DNA of 45,000 nt. Origin: Chrysomallon squamiferum. Its lineage: Eukaryota; Mollusca; Gastropoda; Neomphalida; Peltospiridae. The stretch is taken from contig CM022677.1 in assembly GCA_012295275.1 (NCBI GenBank), positions 1,371,613-1,416,612 of the forward strand. Reading direction: 5' to 3'. The notes under the pieces were generated by a model that saw only the letters and a program-made list of their open reading frames with translations, had not been told where the DNA came from and did no database searches. Of this stretch, positions 23,301-34,919 are shown one piece after another. Within the stretch, counting starts at the first letter, position 1. Every line of letters begins with the position of its first letter. A program made the position numbers and the translations under genes.

Positions 23301-23697
23301 CCAGTACTCTCAGATGATCTAAGAAAAAAGGGAGACAATTCATCAGGTGTCATTGCAGCAGGTTTTAAAGATTGTGATATGAAACATTGGTTTTACAATC
23401 TTTATGCAGAATTCCAGGACATCATGTACCCTCTTGTTTACATGCTCCTTCAAAACAAGAGTCAAGCTATGTATGACTCTGTCTTACAACTGTTGAAGAT
23501 TGAAGCAGAAGAAATCTTCAACCTGAAGCCACAGATTATCTAGACTGACTTTGAGAAAGCTGTCTCCAGTGCAGCAATGAATGAGTTCAAGTAGATGTTT
23601 GTTCAGCAGTGCACAAGCTCTGTGACGGAAGATTCAGCATATTGGTCATACAAAGAATATTCTGGTAACAGTAGTGTAAAATTTAGAACCATCTAAT
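23301..23697 (+). pseudogene. MULE-type transposase fragment
   Basis: A single frame of about 130 codons reads through with only two interruptions, both TAG. It contains GFKDCDMKHWFYNLYAEFQD, then YPLVYMLLQNKSQAMYDSV, and later TDFEKAVSSAAMNEFK. This fits the core of a MULE transposase domain: a TFK-like segment, the YPLvYaLL.nKs block and the tDFE.A acidic motif. The second acidic motif (DFE) is kept. It lies between the two VPS13-like relics on the same strand, so it probably inserted into that gene. Terminal repeats were not found. FLYWCH/MULE-derived host genes are an alternative origin. Confidence 0.6.
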
Positions 23698-24162
23698 TAA
23701 AGTTCTTAGTGATTAGGTAAAAGAAAATTTGTACTAATATACTAACAGATTACTCTTGAAGTTTGTTTTCATTAATATATATTCTATAAAATGTTTAATG
23801 TCTTCAGTTATTTTACACCTAATATCAAACTATATTATAGTATAAATTAAAAAAATATATATATATATTAGTAAGTTATTTTGTTTTTATTTACATTTTT
23901 ATTTGTTTTATGTTTATTTAATTATTATTTTGAGGATTTAGATTTTATATTAAAATAAACTAATGTAGTATTAATTACATTAATTCACAGTGCAGGAAAA
24001 CTATTCATACTGGTGAAAATACTGTTTATTAATGTTTAATATATTTTTATTATTTTTTTATTATTATTTTTTTTATTTAATAAACATCCTATTTTGGTTT
24101 AGTTGTACTGTTCATAAAAATTAATAATTACATTTAATCAAAAATATTTATATTTATTACAG

Positions 24163-24372
24163 GGGTTCTTGAAAGGAGCTGGTTGATAATGGAGTTATTG
24201 ATACTATGTTCAATTCTGTTTCAGGAATGTTTGATTTGACGTCAGCTCTAAATTCCAATCACAGACAGAACCCAGCTTGAATCCATCCCCAGAGATGTTG
24301 CTGTGTTCTGCTGGGTTGTTTCTAGCATATGCAAGTCCACAAACAGAGTTCAGCAGCTGCAGTTGTCAGTGG
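24163..24372 (+). pseudogene. Second VPS13-family exon relic (extreme C-terminal part)
   Basis: Downstream of an acceptor-like ATTACAG (AG at 24161-24162) the sequence reads GFLKGAG. After a frameshift it reads LVDNGVIDTMFNSVSGMF, then DLTSA. VPS13 proteins have a similar stretch, with a GFxKGxGKG-type start and a later P/S-V-x-G-x-x-D segment. A following frame (NPSPEMLLCSAGLFLAYASP) resembles the downstream PR..GG.LP.Y motif in degraded form. The assignment depends partly on the nearby 22615 relic in the same order and strand. Confidence 0.45.
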
Positions 24373-26225
24373 TAATATTTTTCCTCACAGTTTTAATATG
24401 ATAATGATACAGAACACAGCTAACAGGTAAGCTACTCATTTGCTTTTTTTTATAGATTAACACTACACATGACTACAGACACCTCAGAGTTTTCAAATGA
24501 ATTTATTTTTTATATACATTTTCTATTTATTTATATATTTTGTTGGCTTTTGGTCTTTAAAATAATTTTTATTTATTTTTTTTATATATATATAATGTTT
24601 TTGATTTATTATTTTTGTTGTTGTTGTTATACTTATTAATATTTGTTTAAATTAAATGGAATTTATTTGAAAAAATGTTTAAAATTCTGTTTCTGTTTTC
24701 AGTGTTATTACTGAAGACTGACTGTACTGAAGCAGTGCTGGAGAAAAAAGTTCATGTTTTCTCTGATCACATGAAAACAGGTTTACTTTCTCAGCTGTTT
24801 TCATTAAGACAGAATTAATTGACCATTCATTACTTGTGGATTTTTCATATTAAATGTTACCTTAGTACATTAATATCAAAAATGTGAATGCTACACAGTA
24901 AAATTATTTGATCCCTACTTCAAACTTAGTTTGTTCAAACTTGTGTTAAAGTCAGATGTCCTCTGTCAATACTTTAGCTAACATTTAAACAATTATTTGC
25001 TTTTGTTTCCAGTGAATGAAAGGATTATTAATGATACATTTTTTTTTTCTTTACAGAATAAACTAGACATGCTGACAAGAAAAATGTCAAATAATTCAGT
25101 CACAATCCATTTGAATCATACCTAATCTTTATTTCACATGTTAAATTGTATAATCCACATTAATATTGTTCATACAACTCTGAATATTATTTTATTTTAA
25201 TCACAAGTTTTACTCTTTTTTTAATTTTCTTCAGGTTCTTTTATCATGAGCTTGGTTTGAGAATGAAAGAAAACACGTGAGAAGTGATGTCCTCTGATTC
25301 TAAATCACTTGTCAAATTTGCCTCCAAGTTCTTCAAGTTTTCTGATCACCCTGAACTAAGAAAATGAAACATCTCAACAACAAATATGAACAACTGAATT
25401 GTTGGATAAAATTGAAAACTTTGTTTGTGTTTTATAGCACTCTCAGCTCTGCAAAGGCTTATGAAACATTTTATACCATGTTTTTTATCTCAAAATTTCT
25501 AATTTAGGACTATTGTGTTTTCTGTTGTTTACTACACATTTTTAGCTAGCAGTTTCATCAGCTTAGGAAACAATTTCATAAGAGTGAAGAATATTTTTAT
25601 TTACATTGTTTTGAAATAACAGTAGAAGTAATACATGCAAATGTGGAGATAATGATAAAAATAATAGTTACACCGACAGATGTAAGTATGTTTTAATATT
25701 ATGACTGAGTTAAGGAAACAAGTCTGGAGTGATTTCAGTATTCTATACCTGGTTTATGTTTAACAAAGATATTTTTCATGGATTTCTCTGCAAATGAACA
25801 TATATATTAATATTAATTTGCTATTTTGAAAACAAATGTAAATCATTTTGATACTTTTATAACATTTAAATAGTTTATTCACATGTGTCTTTCAGTTTAT
25901 TTATATCTCTCTGTTTGTCTGTCTGTCTGTCTGAGTATTGTTATGTTAAATACTGAGTTACATGTTGAGTCTGTTAAATACTAAGATACATGTTGAGTCT
26001 GTTAAAGTCATAGCTCATAAAACCTAATTCTATGGTTTATTTATTTATATATGCGTACATTGTTTATCGAAAATCTCTTCTTACTGCGTCGGATATATTT
26101 GAGTTGCTTAGTGCTAGCAACGCGATAACATTCATGGGATGGGAACTGATCAACAACAACTTGACTGTCTTTAGGATTAAAACAGAAACTATTACAAGGA
26201 GGCAAATAAATAAAGATAGAGTTAT
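24373..26225. other. AT-rich DNA, possibly introns of the decayed gene
   Basis: Exon-like islands occur near 24700-24780 and 25235-25400 (non-repetitive, less AT-rich, preceded by pyrimidine tracts and CAG). I could not match their translations. A short GTCT run lies at 25914-25932. Confidence 0.35.
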
Positions 26226-26238
26226 ATGTGTGTGTGTG

Positions 26239-26323
<85 letters not shown>
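26226..26323. repeat. (TG)n then (GA)n microsatellite, about 41 GA units
   Basis: A short TG run leads into pure GA from 26242 to 26323. The open frame across it is a Glu-Arg repeat and not a gene. Confidence 0.9.
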
Positions 26324-26326
<3 letters not shown>

Positions 26327-27040
26327 ATTGATTATTGATTGGTCATAACCAATGGATATCTAAATAAAAACATCTACGCAAATATAAATTGGAATAATCA
26401 GCCTAGTCGTGAAGCCGCTTTGTCTCTCAAAGGCGAGGTGCAAGCAGCGTTATCAAAATGACAGTAAAAGTAAACATGTAACTGAGATGACGTACATATA
26501 TTCCGTTTTCATGGCAACAGTAGTAGACATGTATTTTAGGACTAGTTACATATATATTACAATATATGTAATAATTACAGCTATATTTGTCAGTTTCATT
26601 TCTGTTATAAATATCTTCATTGTTTTTTTATTTGTCAGTGTTAATACTTTTTTTGTTTTGACCTATTTACAATACCGAAGACAGACATGCCCGTTTTGTC
26701 ACCCACGGGAAAAAATCTATTGTACTTATTGTTTTTCTCAGTTCATTTCCTCTCAAGACTTTTTTCAAATAATGCTAGGGGTTCTTATTTACATCACTAA
26801 AGTTATTTTGTACCAATAATAATAATAATAATTCTGATGACGAAATTTAATCTTTTCTTTAATTATAACGTTAAACACGGATATGAATGAAATTCTTTTT
26901 AATAGACAAATTTTGTCTTCTATATACTAGCTATAGATAATTTTACTAACGTATTACTCTTTATATAAAATAAAAATGTTTACATTGTATAGTCTCTATA
27001 TATGTAACCGAGAAAATATAAAGCAAATACAAATACTAAA

Positions 27041-27073
<33 letters not shown>

Positions 27074-27259
27074 CGCAGACACACACACACGGGTAATTAT
27101 AAAGAATAAATTAACCAGAAATATATGTAAAGAAATGAATTTCTCTTTAACCATCTCCAATATTCATTTTACCGGAAAATACGCGATGACGAATTCTTAA
27201 AGTCAGTTTGTAAATTTGAGAATTAAGATATTTAGCTAAGGCGAGTTTTGTGTAACAGA
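26324..27259. other. AT-rich DNA, no supported gene
   Basis: An open frame with ATG near 26487 (to 26819, about 110 codons) is very hydrophobic in its middle and has a CPFC...CTYC cluster. Composition alone could explain it. An interrupted CA array lies at about 27041-27090. Confidence 0.4.
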
Positions 27260-27545
27260 GTTTTAAAATGTGTCAGCCTGGGCTGGATTCTCTCGCTCTT
27301 TTCACTGACGTCTGCGGGAATCTAATGTATGACGTCAGCAAGGAAAGCTCGAGTCTGAGGATGAACAAGCGACAAACTGGTTTTTGCACGGCCCAGTGAT
27401 TCCTTTTGATAAACAGGGAGGTAACTGAAGAGGACCTTTAAACTTTGACCTTGCTTTAAAAAATGCGATAAGCTTTTGACAGCGGGGCGTGGTAAAATAC
27501 TTTTCTCACTTTTGCAGTGTAATCTGTGTCACTAACAGCGTATTT
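27260..27545. repeat. GC-richer block shared with 40083-40262
   Basis: The pieces AATGTGTCA, AAACTTTGACCTTG (versus AAACTTTATCCTTG), ATACTTTTCT and AGTGTAATCTGTGTC occur in the same order in both blocks. It precedes repeat unit A. It also contains the palindrome TGACGTCA at 27330-27337 and TGACGTCT at 27306, which are CRE-type sites if functional. Confidence 0.55.
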
Positions 27546-29207
27546 AGTTCTTTTATATATATATATAATATAACATTTTTTTTTTGTATATTAACAAAAT
27601 ATATTTCAAAATTAATAAACTTAAGCTGTTAATTGATTATTTATATAGTGGATTAGTGTAGTGTTATACCAACACGATAATTAGTTGAATTTACTGATCC
27701 CTGTGATAGTGTTTTAATCATAAAATTAATATAAAACAAAACACGTGATTTGATTAATCTTCTCAGGACGACTAAACTGATAGGCATACATTTTTTTTTA
27801 TTTTATTATCATTTTTTAAATTTCATTCTTAAATTATACTAAATGGAGCGATTGAACCAAGTCCTTCCCCTATATGCGGACCTGAATTAAATTAATTTTG
27901 TTAAACTCTTATGACTGCACGTATTCAAAACAGGATGAAGCGTTCCGCCTCGGTACACAAATATAAAGTAAACTTAAACTAAATACAGGGTATGAATATT
28001 AGCGTATCAGTGTGTAAACGTGACCAGATTCCAACATCTTTTTATGTGTAATAGCTTTTCTTTTTTTTTTTTTTCTTTTCTTTCCCTTTCTACGACCTTA
28101 AGAAGGTCCAATATCATCCAGTTAGTCGTTCACTTTCAGACAGGATTTATTGTTTCCAGTGTGTGTGATTTTTTAGATGAAAAGGGTCTCTGTATATCTT
28201 ATTTTTTCTCTGTTAGTCTTTACATGGACTGAGCGATCTGTAAATATTTTATTTTTTATATTATCATTTGTTAGATAGCGAGAAAAGTATCATTTCATAA
28301 ATTACATTCACAAATGTTAATACTTCTATTTACTGTCGACAGTTAGATTTAAAAAAAGAGATTAAATTCATATCATAATATGTTAGATGGGGAAATTAGT
28401 TTAACACTTCCATACAATATGAAGAAACGTGACAGTGTAGGTGTAGGTTTTGTTCTGTATTTGTTTAATTGTAATGCACTTTATTTCTTTATCTTAAAAA
28501 CGATCATCTCTTCATCATCCTTGTGCGTGACAAACCGCATAGTAAGTTTCGCTTCAGTAAACAAATAAAATGTTATTTGAAAAAAAATTCAAATTAGTTG
28601 ATGCGGTGAATGGAGACGGGATAAATGGAGAAAAAAAAGCTGTATAAATGAAAAAAAAAAAACGCAAGAAAAAGAAAGAAAGCATTCCTTTGTTCGTCAG
28701 TTAAAATATAATCTTATCTTTGTTTCCTTACAGTCGCCATATTCAACATTTCTGTCTTTCCTTTTTTTCGAGGTTAACCGAAGAAACGTGGAAGATTTCA
28801 GTTTGTCTCTTCAACCTTTTCCTTCGTTGGAAAAAAATATGTGCGTATGTATCTTCCCCAGGAAATTAACGTTCGAAGTAACATATATATATATATATAT
28901 AGAAAACATAATGATTTTGTCAAAAAAAAAAAAAAAAAAAAAAAAAAAGGAATGAAACATGTTGAAATAAGTTAAGTGTATTTTTGTAAGCTATTAAATA
29001 AGCTAACATAAAATTCATTCCACTTCTCTGTAAATTTACTGACAAAGCTGTAGATAAACAGAGGGCGAATCAGCTGGACTTTATCAACACATTTCATATA
29101 ATAATTAATATCGGGAAATCAATTCAGTTATATTGAAAGAAGATACTTTTATTCAGTCAGTCTTCTTTGACATAGTCACATGTGTGCGCATGTATATGCA
29201 GGTGTAT

Positions 29208-29209
<2 letters not shown>

Positions 29210-29262
<53 letters not shown>
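29210..29262. repeat. (GA)n microsatellite inside copy A
   Basis: About 26 pure GA units. The corresponding positions of B and C have no GA array. Confidence 0.9.
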
Positions 29263-29266
<4 letters not shown>

Positions 29267-29583
29267 GATTAATTACAGTTATTAAAATAATCAAATGTAT
29301 TAAATTTACAATTATACTTCTAGTTTGCCTGTATTTGTGATATTGTATTAGTTTTAATAAACGTGACACTTAAAACGTTAGCATCATACCTGTCTTGTGT
29401 GCAGTCTCACATTCACGCATAGAAACAAATTGTATGCATTTAGATTATTCAACTAATGAAATATATGCTATAGCATACTGAATTAATTCGTTTGAAAAAA
29501 ATATATATGTGTGAATGTGTCTCTGTGTGTGTGTGTGTGTTTTAACATTACGAAACAAAGGTGTCTAAAATAGAGAGAAAAAA

Positions 29584-29589
29584 TATTAA

Positions 29590-29642
<53 letters not shown>
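29584..29642. repeat. (TTA)n microsatellite at a position conserved in copies A, B and C
   Basis: About 19 TTA units. Equivalent arrays sit in the same flanks at 34441-34513 (B) and 37577-37646 (C), so the array predates the duplications. Confidence 0.85.
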
Positions 29643-29983
29643 GTACGATTATTATCTTATCTTTGCATCCTGTTTTTCATTGCTATTAATTAATTAAATA
29701 TATTATGAAGTGGATAGATAAGAGTCTGTATATATCCATACACGTTAAAAAAGGTTCTATTTTTGGTGTAGAAGTGTTTTATATTTCTCTTTTGTTCGAC
29801 AAACCTGTAAAGCGGGCTTCACTTTATGACGATGAAAAAATTGTGACGGGTTTATTCAGAGAGGCTATTCTCATTTATAACTGAACCGTTAAAGAAAGTC
29901 TAAGATTTCATTATGTCATTTTGACCTTCATTTTCTGTCCCGCATTCGTACATAGCTTCACATTATGTTATATTTATGAAATA

Positions 29984-29984
29984 A

Positions 29985-30078
<94 letters not shown>
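29984..30078. repeat. (TG)n microsatellite, about 46 units
   Basis: Nearly pure TG with one TTG interruption near 29996. Poly-Cys/Val open frames across it are artefacts. Confidence 0.9.
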
Positions 30079-30081
<3 letters not shown>

Positions 30082-30455
30082 TTAGATACTATAATAAAAG
30101 GAAACGCCATTGTAAGAAATGTAAGATAATGGCAAAGTGTGTTAAATTAAAATACTTAGAAAACAACTCTGTCACGTATATTTATGAAGTTATTAACAAT
30201 GCTGAAATAATATTGAGTCCCTTTTTCTGGTAAAACTATTAATAAATATTACCATCCTGAAATGTTGTAGATAAATAAAGTTGGAAATGTGACAATTTTT
30301 CATCTTATAATTGTGTTAGATTGGGAAATAAATTTAGTTGCACGACAGACAATAGTACTATTTACTCATTTAAACTTATTATACAGCTTGTGTTTATGTA
30401 AAATTATACTTTATTATCTTTTTTCTTTTACTTCCTTGGTTTCTTTCTTTTTTAA
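30079..30455. other. AT-rich spacer, no gene seen
   Basis: No repeat or coding signal recognised. Confidence 0.4.
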
Positions 30456-30496
30456 ATTATTATTATTATTATTACTATTATTATTATTATTATTAT

Positions 30497-30548
<52 letters not shown>

Positions 30549-30556
30549 TGTTGTTG
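30456..30556. repeat. (TTA)n-(TAG)n-(TTG)n compound microsatellite
   Basis: About 14 TTA units, 17 TAG units and three TTG units. The same TTA-to-TAG transition is seen at 17767 and 40738. Confidence 0.9.
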
Positions 30557-30671
30557 TAGTAAGATTTTAATTTCGTTCGCTATTCGCATATATTGTTAAT
30601 TGGTCTTTAACAGACCTGTTGTTATGTCCATTTTTACTAAATGTATGAAAGTCAGACAGGCAGACACACGC

Positions 30672-30782
<111 letters not shown>

Positions 30783-30849
30783 GTTGTAAAACACAGACTG
30801 TGAACAGTCTACAGTTATATGTACTACTCAGTGTATCCAGAAAATAAAA

Positions 30850-31206
30850 AAATAAATACTAATACTTGATAAATTTATTTGAATACCTATATAATTCACA
30901 AATTAAATACAAAAATAAACAAATAAAGCTTCGTGATAAAAAAACACACATTTATTTATATATCTGATTTTCATTTGTTTGCATCTTACACATAAATAAA
31001 CAAACAGTTGCTAATTTCATATCTAGAATATACTAAACTTAATATAATTCACTTGCATATTTTATATAAATCTTAATAAAAGAAATAGGATGAAGAAATC
31101 AAATAACAGATCTTATATAATTGATCTACATATTATGTTTCCTGTAGAAACAACATTAATATTAATAATAACAATAACAATAGTAATAGTAGTAGTAGTA
31201 GTAGTA

Positions 31207-31249
<43 letters not shown>

Positions 31250-31602
31250 TATTCAAGAAATGAGATATTTATATAAATTTTACATGTATCTGTTTGATAG
31301 AAAAGTGTCCATTAGATAGGTAAGTTTCAAATCAAATGAAAGACGGTATGCCGTCATCACTGCTGTCTAACGTCATCAGAAATACCAATAGAAAAATATG
31401 TAAATAAATAAATAAACACAAAACTGAAAAATAAATAAATAAGAAAATAAATAAAAATATGACACAGATATCACTAAAACTGACAATATTTGAACGATGC
31501 TGATTTTCACACTAAAAATAACAAAGCAGGTATTTGTCCTGTTTTCTCGGTGACATAGGCTTTGTCGTGAGTTAAAAGTAAAGCGAAGTTCAGTATAAAA
31601 GG
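30850..31602 (-). pseudogene. 3' end fragment of a third BTB-PHR copy (last codons plus 3' UTR)
   Basis: Homologous to 42040-42690. The intact gene's last codons (GQIPALLFLV) are readable on the minus strand just before a TGA at 31507-31509. A diverged upstream stretch (LLLTHDKAYVTEKT) does not match the intact gene. The 3' flank is shared over about 650 bp, including CATCACTGCTGTCT, a region of AAAT repeats and AAATTAAATACAAAAATAA. One CRE palindrome of the intact 3' region is mutated here (AACGTCA at 31369). The BTB, BACK and most PHR codons are missing. Confidence 0.7.
31156..31252. repeat. (AAT/AAC)-(TAG)-(AAT) microsatellite
   Basis: Interrupted AAT/AAC, about seven TAG units, then about 14 AAT units. 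Confidence 0.85.
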
Positions 31603-31689
31603 ACGAGTATTTCGTCCAGGTCGCAATCTCGCGTGGACGCTGACTGTGCAATTTCAAATGTGAAGACAAACAATATTTGACATCTTAAA

Positions 31690-31925
31690 ACATAGCGACC
31701 ATTACCGGCAGTTGTACGAAACCAGTACTTCAGCAGAGAACAACGACCGACAAATTGAAAAGTCTGAAAGGATTAGCACACACACAAACAATCAGTGACC
31801 GAATTTTCTTCTACAGATGTTCGTGAAATGATAACACAAATTGAATCTTTTGCGGCTGCTACCGAAAGCAGACTCTTGCAACCGATGTTAATAATAATAG
31901 AGGAGATTGCTTTGGAGAGAAATAT
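31690..31925 (+). pseudogene. Possible TRIM-like coiled-coil relic
   Basis: From 31812 one frame reads STDVREMITQIESFAAATES, then RLLQPMLIIIEEI. It resembles residues of the intact RING protein (STEDVRRI ... TDFTAAV ... EMLIGEIE). Upstream, GGCAGTTGTACGAAACCAGT is similar to part of RING exon 1 (GGCAGCATG ... ACGAAACCAGT). There is no open reading frame through it. Similarity is modest, so confidence is low. Confidence 0.3.
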
Positions 31926-32330
31926 ATATATATATATATATATAAAATAATAATAAATAAAATTGAAATAAAAAACATAAATAAAAACACAAAAAATAAA
32001 CCAGTCTTAAGTGACATCTATTTCTACGCTGAATCTCGATAGCCGTTTAACTGTGACATTTCTAATAAAACACTCCACTTTCATGTTTAATATTTGTAAA
32101 CCGCCGCTCTGTCTAAAACGGCATATCTCGTAGATCCCAAGTGAGTCCACTATGTGTGTGTGAATGTGTGTATGTGTGTGTGTGTCTGGGTGGGTGCATG
32201 TGTGTGTTTGTGTGTGTGTGAGTGTAGAACTAGTTACCCAGTGCGTTCAGTGGACTGCGACCGTTCCACGTTCTTAAAAAAAAAAAAAAATAATAAAAAA
32301 AAAGAACAAAACAAAATAATTAAGAACTAA
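31920..32330. other. AT-rich spacer with TA and TG tracts
   Basis: TA run at 31921-31944, TG-rich array at about 32153-32222 and poly-A/AAT at 32276-32310, directly before copy B starts. No gene seen. Confidence 0.5.
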
Positions 32331-32561
32331 AAACACACATTTTGTTAGCAGCTGAATTAACATAAAACAAAACACCTGTCTTCACAGGACGACTAAATTG
32401 TAAGGTGTATTTTTTTCTTCTTCCTTTATTATCATTTTGAAATTTGTACTAAACGAGGCGATTAAACCAAGTTTTTCCTCTCTACCCACTGTAACATTCG
32501 ATATCCAGTATTAAATTAAACAAGATGTATTTCTCATGACGAAGTATTTTATCTGTGTCGG

Positions 32562-32660
32562 TCACGCGGTCCTGCTGAATCACGCGATCAGCTAAGTGTT
32601 GTCGTTCTGCCACAAGATGTAAATATTTGTTTATCAGTGTCAGGAGCGGACCTGAGTTGA
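32562..32660 (+). pseudogene. Fragment of a TRIM-like propeller exon (in copy B)
   Basis: This frame reads GPAESRDQLSVVVLPQDVNI and ends at TGA (32658-32660). It matches the intact RING protein's WGLAESRDQWGDVVVVALPD segment in spacing and core residues, and the nucleotides CTTGCTGAATCACGTGATCAG versus CCTGCTGAATCACGCGATCAG agree as well. It is a remnant of one propeller blade with no flanking open frame. Confidence 0.75.
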
Positions 32661-33499
32661 ATAATACATGCGGTTCGCTAGTGTTTTGTAAATATGTATA
32701 CACCTGTGTTTATTATTATTTCTAAAGTAATGACATGATATATAATAGATAAAAATCACATAGTGGCTTTACCCGAACTGAACAAACATCATTTTCTAAC
32801 GTATATTTCTATTTTATCTTGTGAAATTAAAAGATTTTTGAAAGATAAAAAAAAAAAAAAATGTACAGCAAAAACAACAACTACTACTATTACTACTACT
32901 ATTATTACTAATAAAATACTACTGACTCCTCTACTTTTACTCCTACTACTACTAATACCTATCATTATCACCAAACGTATAATACTACTACTTCTAATAA
33001 TATATATATATTCATTACTTTTGTTATTTTAATTTTATTATATTTATATATTTAGTTATTTCCTTTGCTGACTACCCTCTTTTGGCCTGTACCTGAATTA
33101 ATTTTATGAAACTCGTATGACTGCGCGTATTCAAAACCCGACTGAACAGGATGAAGCGTTTCGCCTCGGTAAACAGATATAATGTAAAGTGTTAAACTAT
33201 ACGCAGGGGATCAATACTGGCGTGTCACTGTACATACAAGACGAACTTCCAACCTCTTTTTGTATTTGATAGTTGTATTATGTTGTTCTGTTTCTTTTTT
33301 TTTTATCTTAACCAGATGCTTTATCATACACTTCTTCGTTCTGTTTCAGATAGGATTTATTTTTCCATTGTGTGTGTGTGTGTGTGTGTCTGAAAACAGG
33401 TTCATTTTCAAATGAGCATGTTATTCATGGTAAATGATATCTAACAAAGACCCGATTCAAGATAGTTTATTATTCCCATTTTGAAAATAAATAAGTAAA

Positions 33500-33503
33500 G
33501 AAA

Positions 33504-33558
<55 letters not shown>

Positions 33559-33560
33559 AC
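33500..33560. repeat. (AAAT)n microsatellite in copy B
   Basis: About 15 AAAT units. Copy C has a shorter array at the same place (36385-36426). Confidence 0.9.
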
Positions 33561-33644
33561 GAAATGATGATAATAATTAAAATAATAGTAATAAATAAAT
33601 AATAGTAATAGTATCTCTGACAGAAAATAATAGTTTTACGCATT

Positions 33645-33648
<4 letters not shown>

Positions 33649-33740
<92 letters not shown>
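33649..33740. repeat. (TC)n then (TG)n array replacing a block in copy B
   Basis: About 38 TC units and 8 TG units. It starts exactly after CATTAAAATC, where copy C continues into the 380-bp block. Confidence 0.9.
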
Positions 33741-33971
33741 ATACATAAAAAAGAAAAGAAACAAAAGAAAGGTAGACAGAGCAGAAGAAACAATTCCTTT
33801 CTTCGTCAGTGAAACAATTCTTATCTTTATTTTCTTAGAGTGGCCATATTCAAGAGTTCTGTGTTTCATTGTTTTCTCTCCACCCACCCATAGACGCTAT
33901 TAACTGAACAAACGTGGGTGATTTCACTTTGTAAGTTCGAGCTTTTGTTTTCTGGGAATATGTCTTTGTAT

Positions 33972-33972
<1 letters not shown>

Positions 33973-34014
<42 letters not shown>
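33973..34014. repeat. (TG)n microsatellite in copy B
   Basis: About 20 TG units. Copies A and C have only short TG/TA stretches at the matching place. Confidence 0.9.
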
Positions 34015-34015
<1 letters not shown>

Positions 34016-34440
34016 TTTCCCTAGGAAGCTAGAGATCGAAATGACAAATATATATATATATAAGATAAAACAAAACAACAACAACTGAAAGTAACGGCAA
34101 CATCGGCTAAAACATTAAATAGACCTAACATAATATTCAGTTCACTTCTCTGTACATTTATTGACAAAGGTTTAGATAAACAGAGTGCGAATCATAATTA
34201 CATATACTTATGTGTGTCATAATAATTAATATCAAGAAATCAGTTTAGTTACACTCATAGAAAAAAATGGCTCTGTAACACAGTTACACACACATCCACA
34301 CACACTGTGTATATTTTGTTTAGTCAATTAATAACATATGAACTAAAATATTTTGAATTAATTAGTTTAAAAACAACTTTTGTATGTGTGTGTTAATAAT
34401 AAGAAAGAAAGATTTCTAATATATAGAGGGAAAAGTTATG

Positions 34441-34457
34441 AATTATTATTATTATTA

Positions 34458-34512
<55 letters not shown>

Positions 34513-34513
34513 G
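34441..34513. repeat. (TTA)n microsatellite in copy B
   Basis: About 24 units with one TCA interruption; positional equivalent of 29584 and 37577. Confidence 0.9.
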
Positions 34514-34919
34514 TTATCTTTCTTTTCTGTTTGTCACTGCTATTGATTATTTATATATAAAAGGGTTGATAATCGTCTACATGTAACTATACAATTTTGA
34601 ACAAGATATATTTTGGTGTAGAAGTGTATTATCTTTCTCTTTCGTCCGGAAAATCTGTTCGCTGTCGATCTGGTGCATTTTACCTGGAACAAGCAACTAT
34701 TATACTACTTTACCTATATCGTCACTGAATCAGTTTGATACTTGTCTGGTGGACTAACAGTCATTTACCAATTAAACATTGCTGGCAAATCAAAGAACAG
34801 ATTCCCACCAGAATTTCATAGACAGGAACTGTAAACATTAGCGCATGATGTTAGTGATATCAACATATGATTTTTATGTAGTGGCAGAAGGTGCCGAGCG
34901 TATCATGCTTAGTTAATAA

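Larger units (their letters stand above)
27590..29815 (+). repeat. Copy A of the three-copy unit
   Basis: Diverged homologue of copies B and C. Shared anchors in order include ATTAATAAACTTAAGCT (27611; also 34951), AGGACGACTAAA (27765), ATGACTGCACGTATTCAAAA (27910), GATGAAGCGTT (27933), ATCATAATATGTTAGAT (28371), GCCATATTCAA (28737), the TTA array at 29584, and TGGTGTAGAAGTGT (29764). Compared with B and C it lacks about 600 bp around 27870 that carries the propeller fragment. No intact gene is visible. Confidence 0.75.
32331..34880 (+). repeat. Copy B of the three-copy unit
   Basis: Close homologue of copy C (35258-37893); over a 175-bp sample at 33100 versus 35990 I count about 94% identity. 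It begins at ACACACATTTT(G/A)TTAGCAGC and ends near CAACATATGATTT. It carries the propeller fragment at 32562 and the conserved TTA array at 34441. A block of about 380 bp present in A (28353-28690) and C (36580-36940) is absent; a (TC)n(TG)n array occupies the junction. Confidence 0.85.

Noticed and set aside
26226-26331. Glu-Arg repeat 'proteins' over GA arrays (also 30600-30803, 33470-33887)
   Set aside because: They are translated microsatellites with no flanking coding signal.
26487-26819. Hydrophobic ORF with CPFC...CTYC as a membrane RING protein
   Set aside because: Only two CxxC pairs in a very AT-rich frame, no full zinc-finger spacing, no splice support.
31585-31605. TATAAAAGG as a core promoter on the + strand
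   Set aside because: It overlaps the remnant coding end of the BTB-PHR copy and is followed by no supported gene; a single TATA match is weak in AT-rich DNA.
33770-33850. Short exon at GCCATATTCAA shared by copies A, B and C
   Set aside because: Acceptor-like TTAG/ACAG precedes it in all copies, but the donor is not conserved and no frame is shared.
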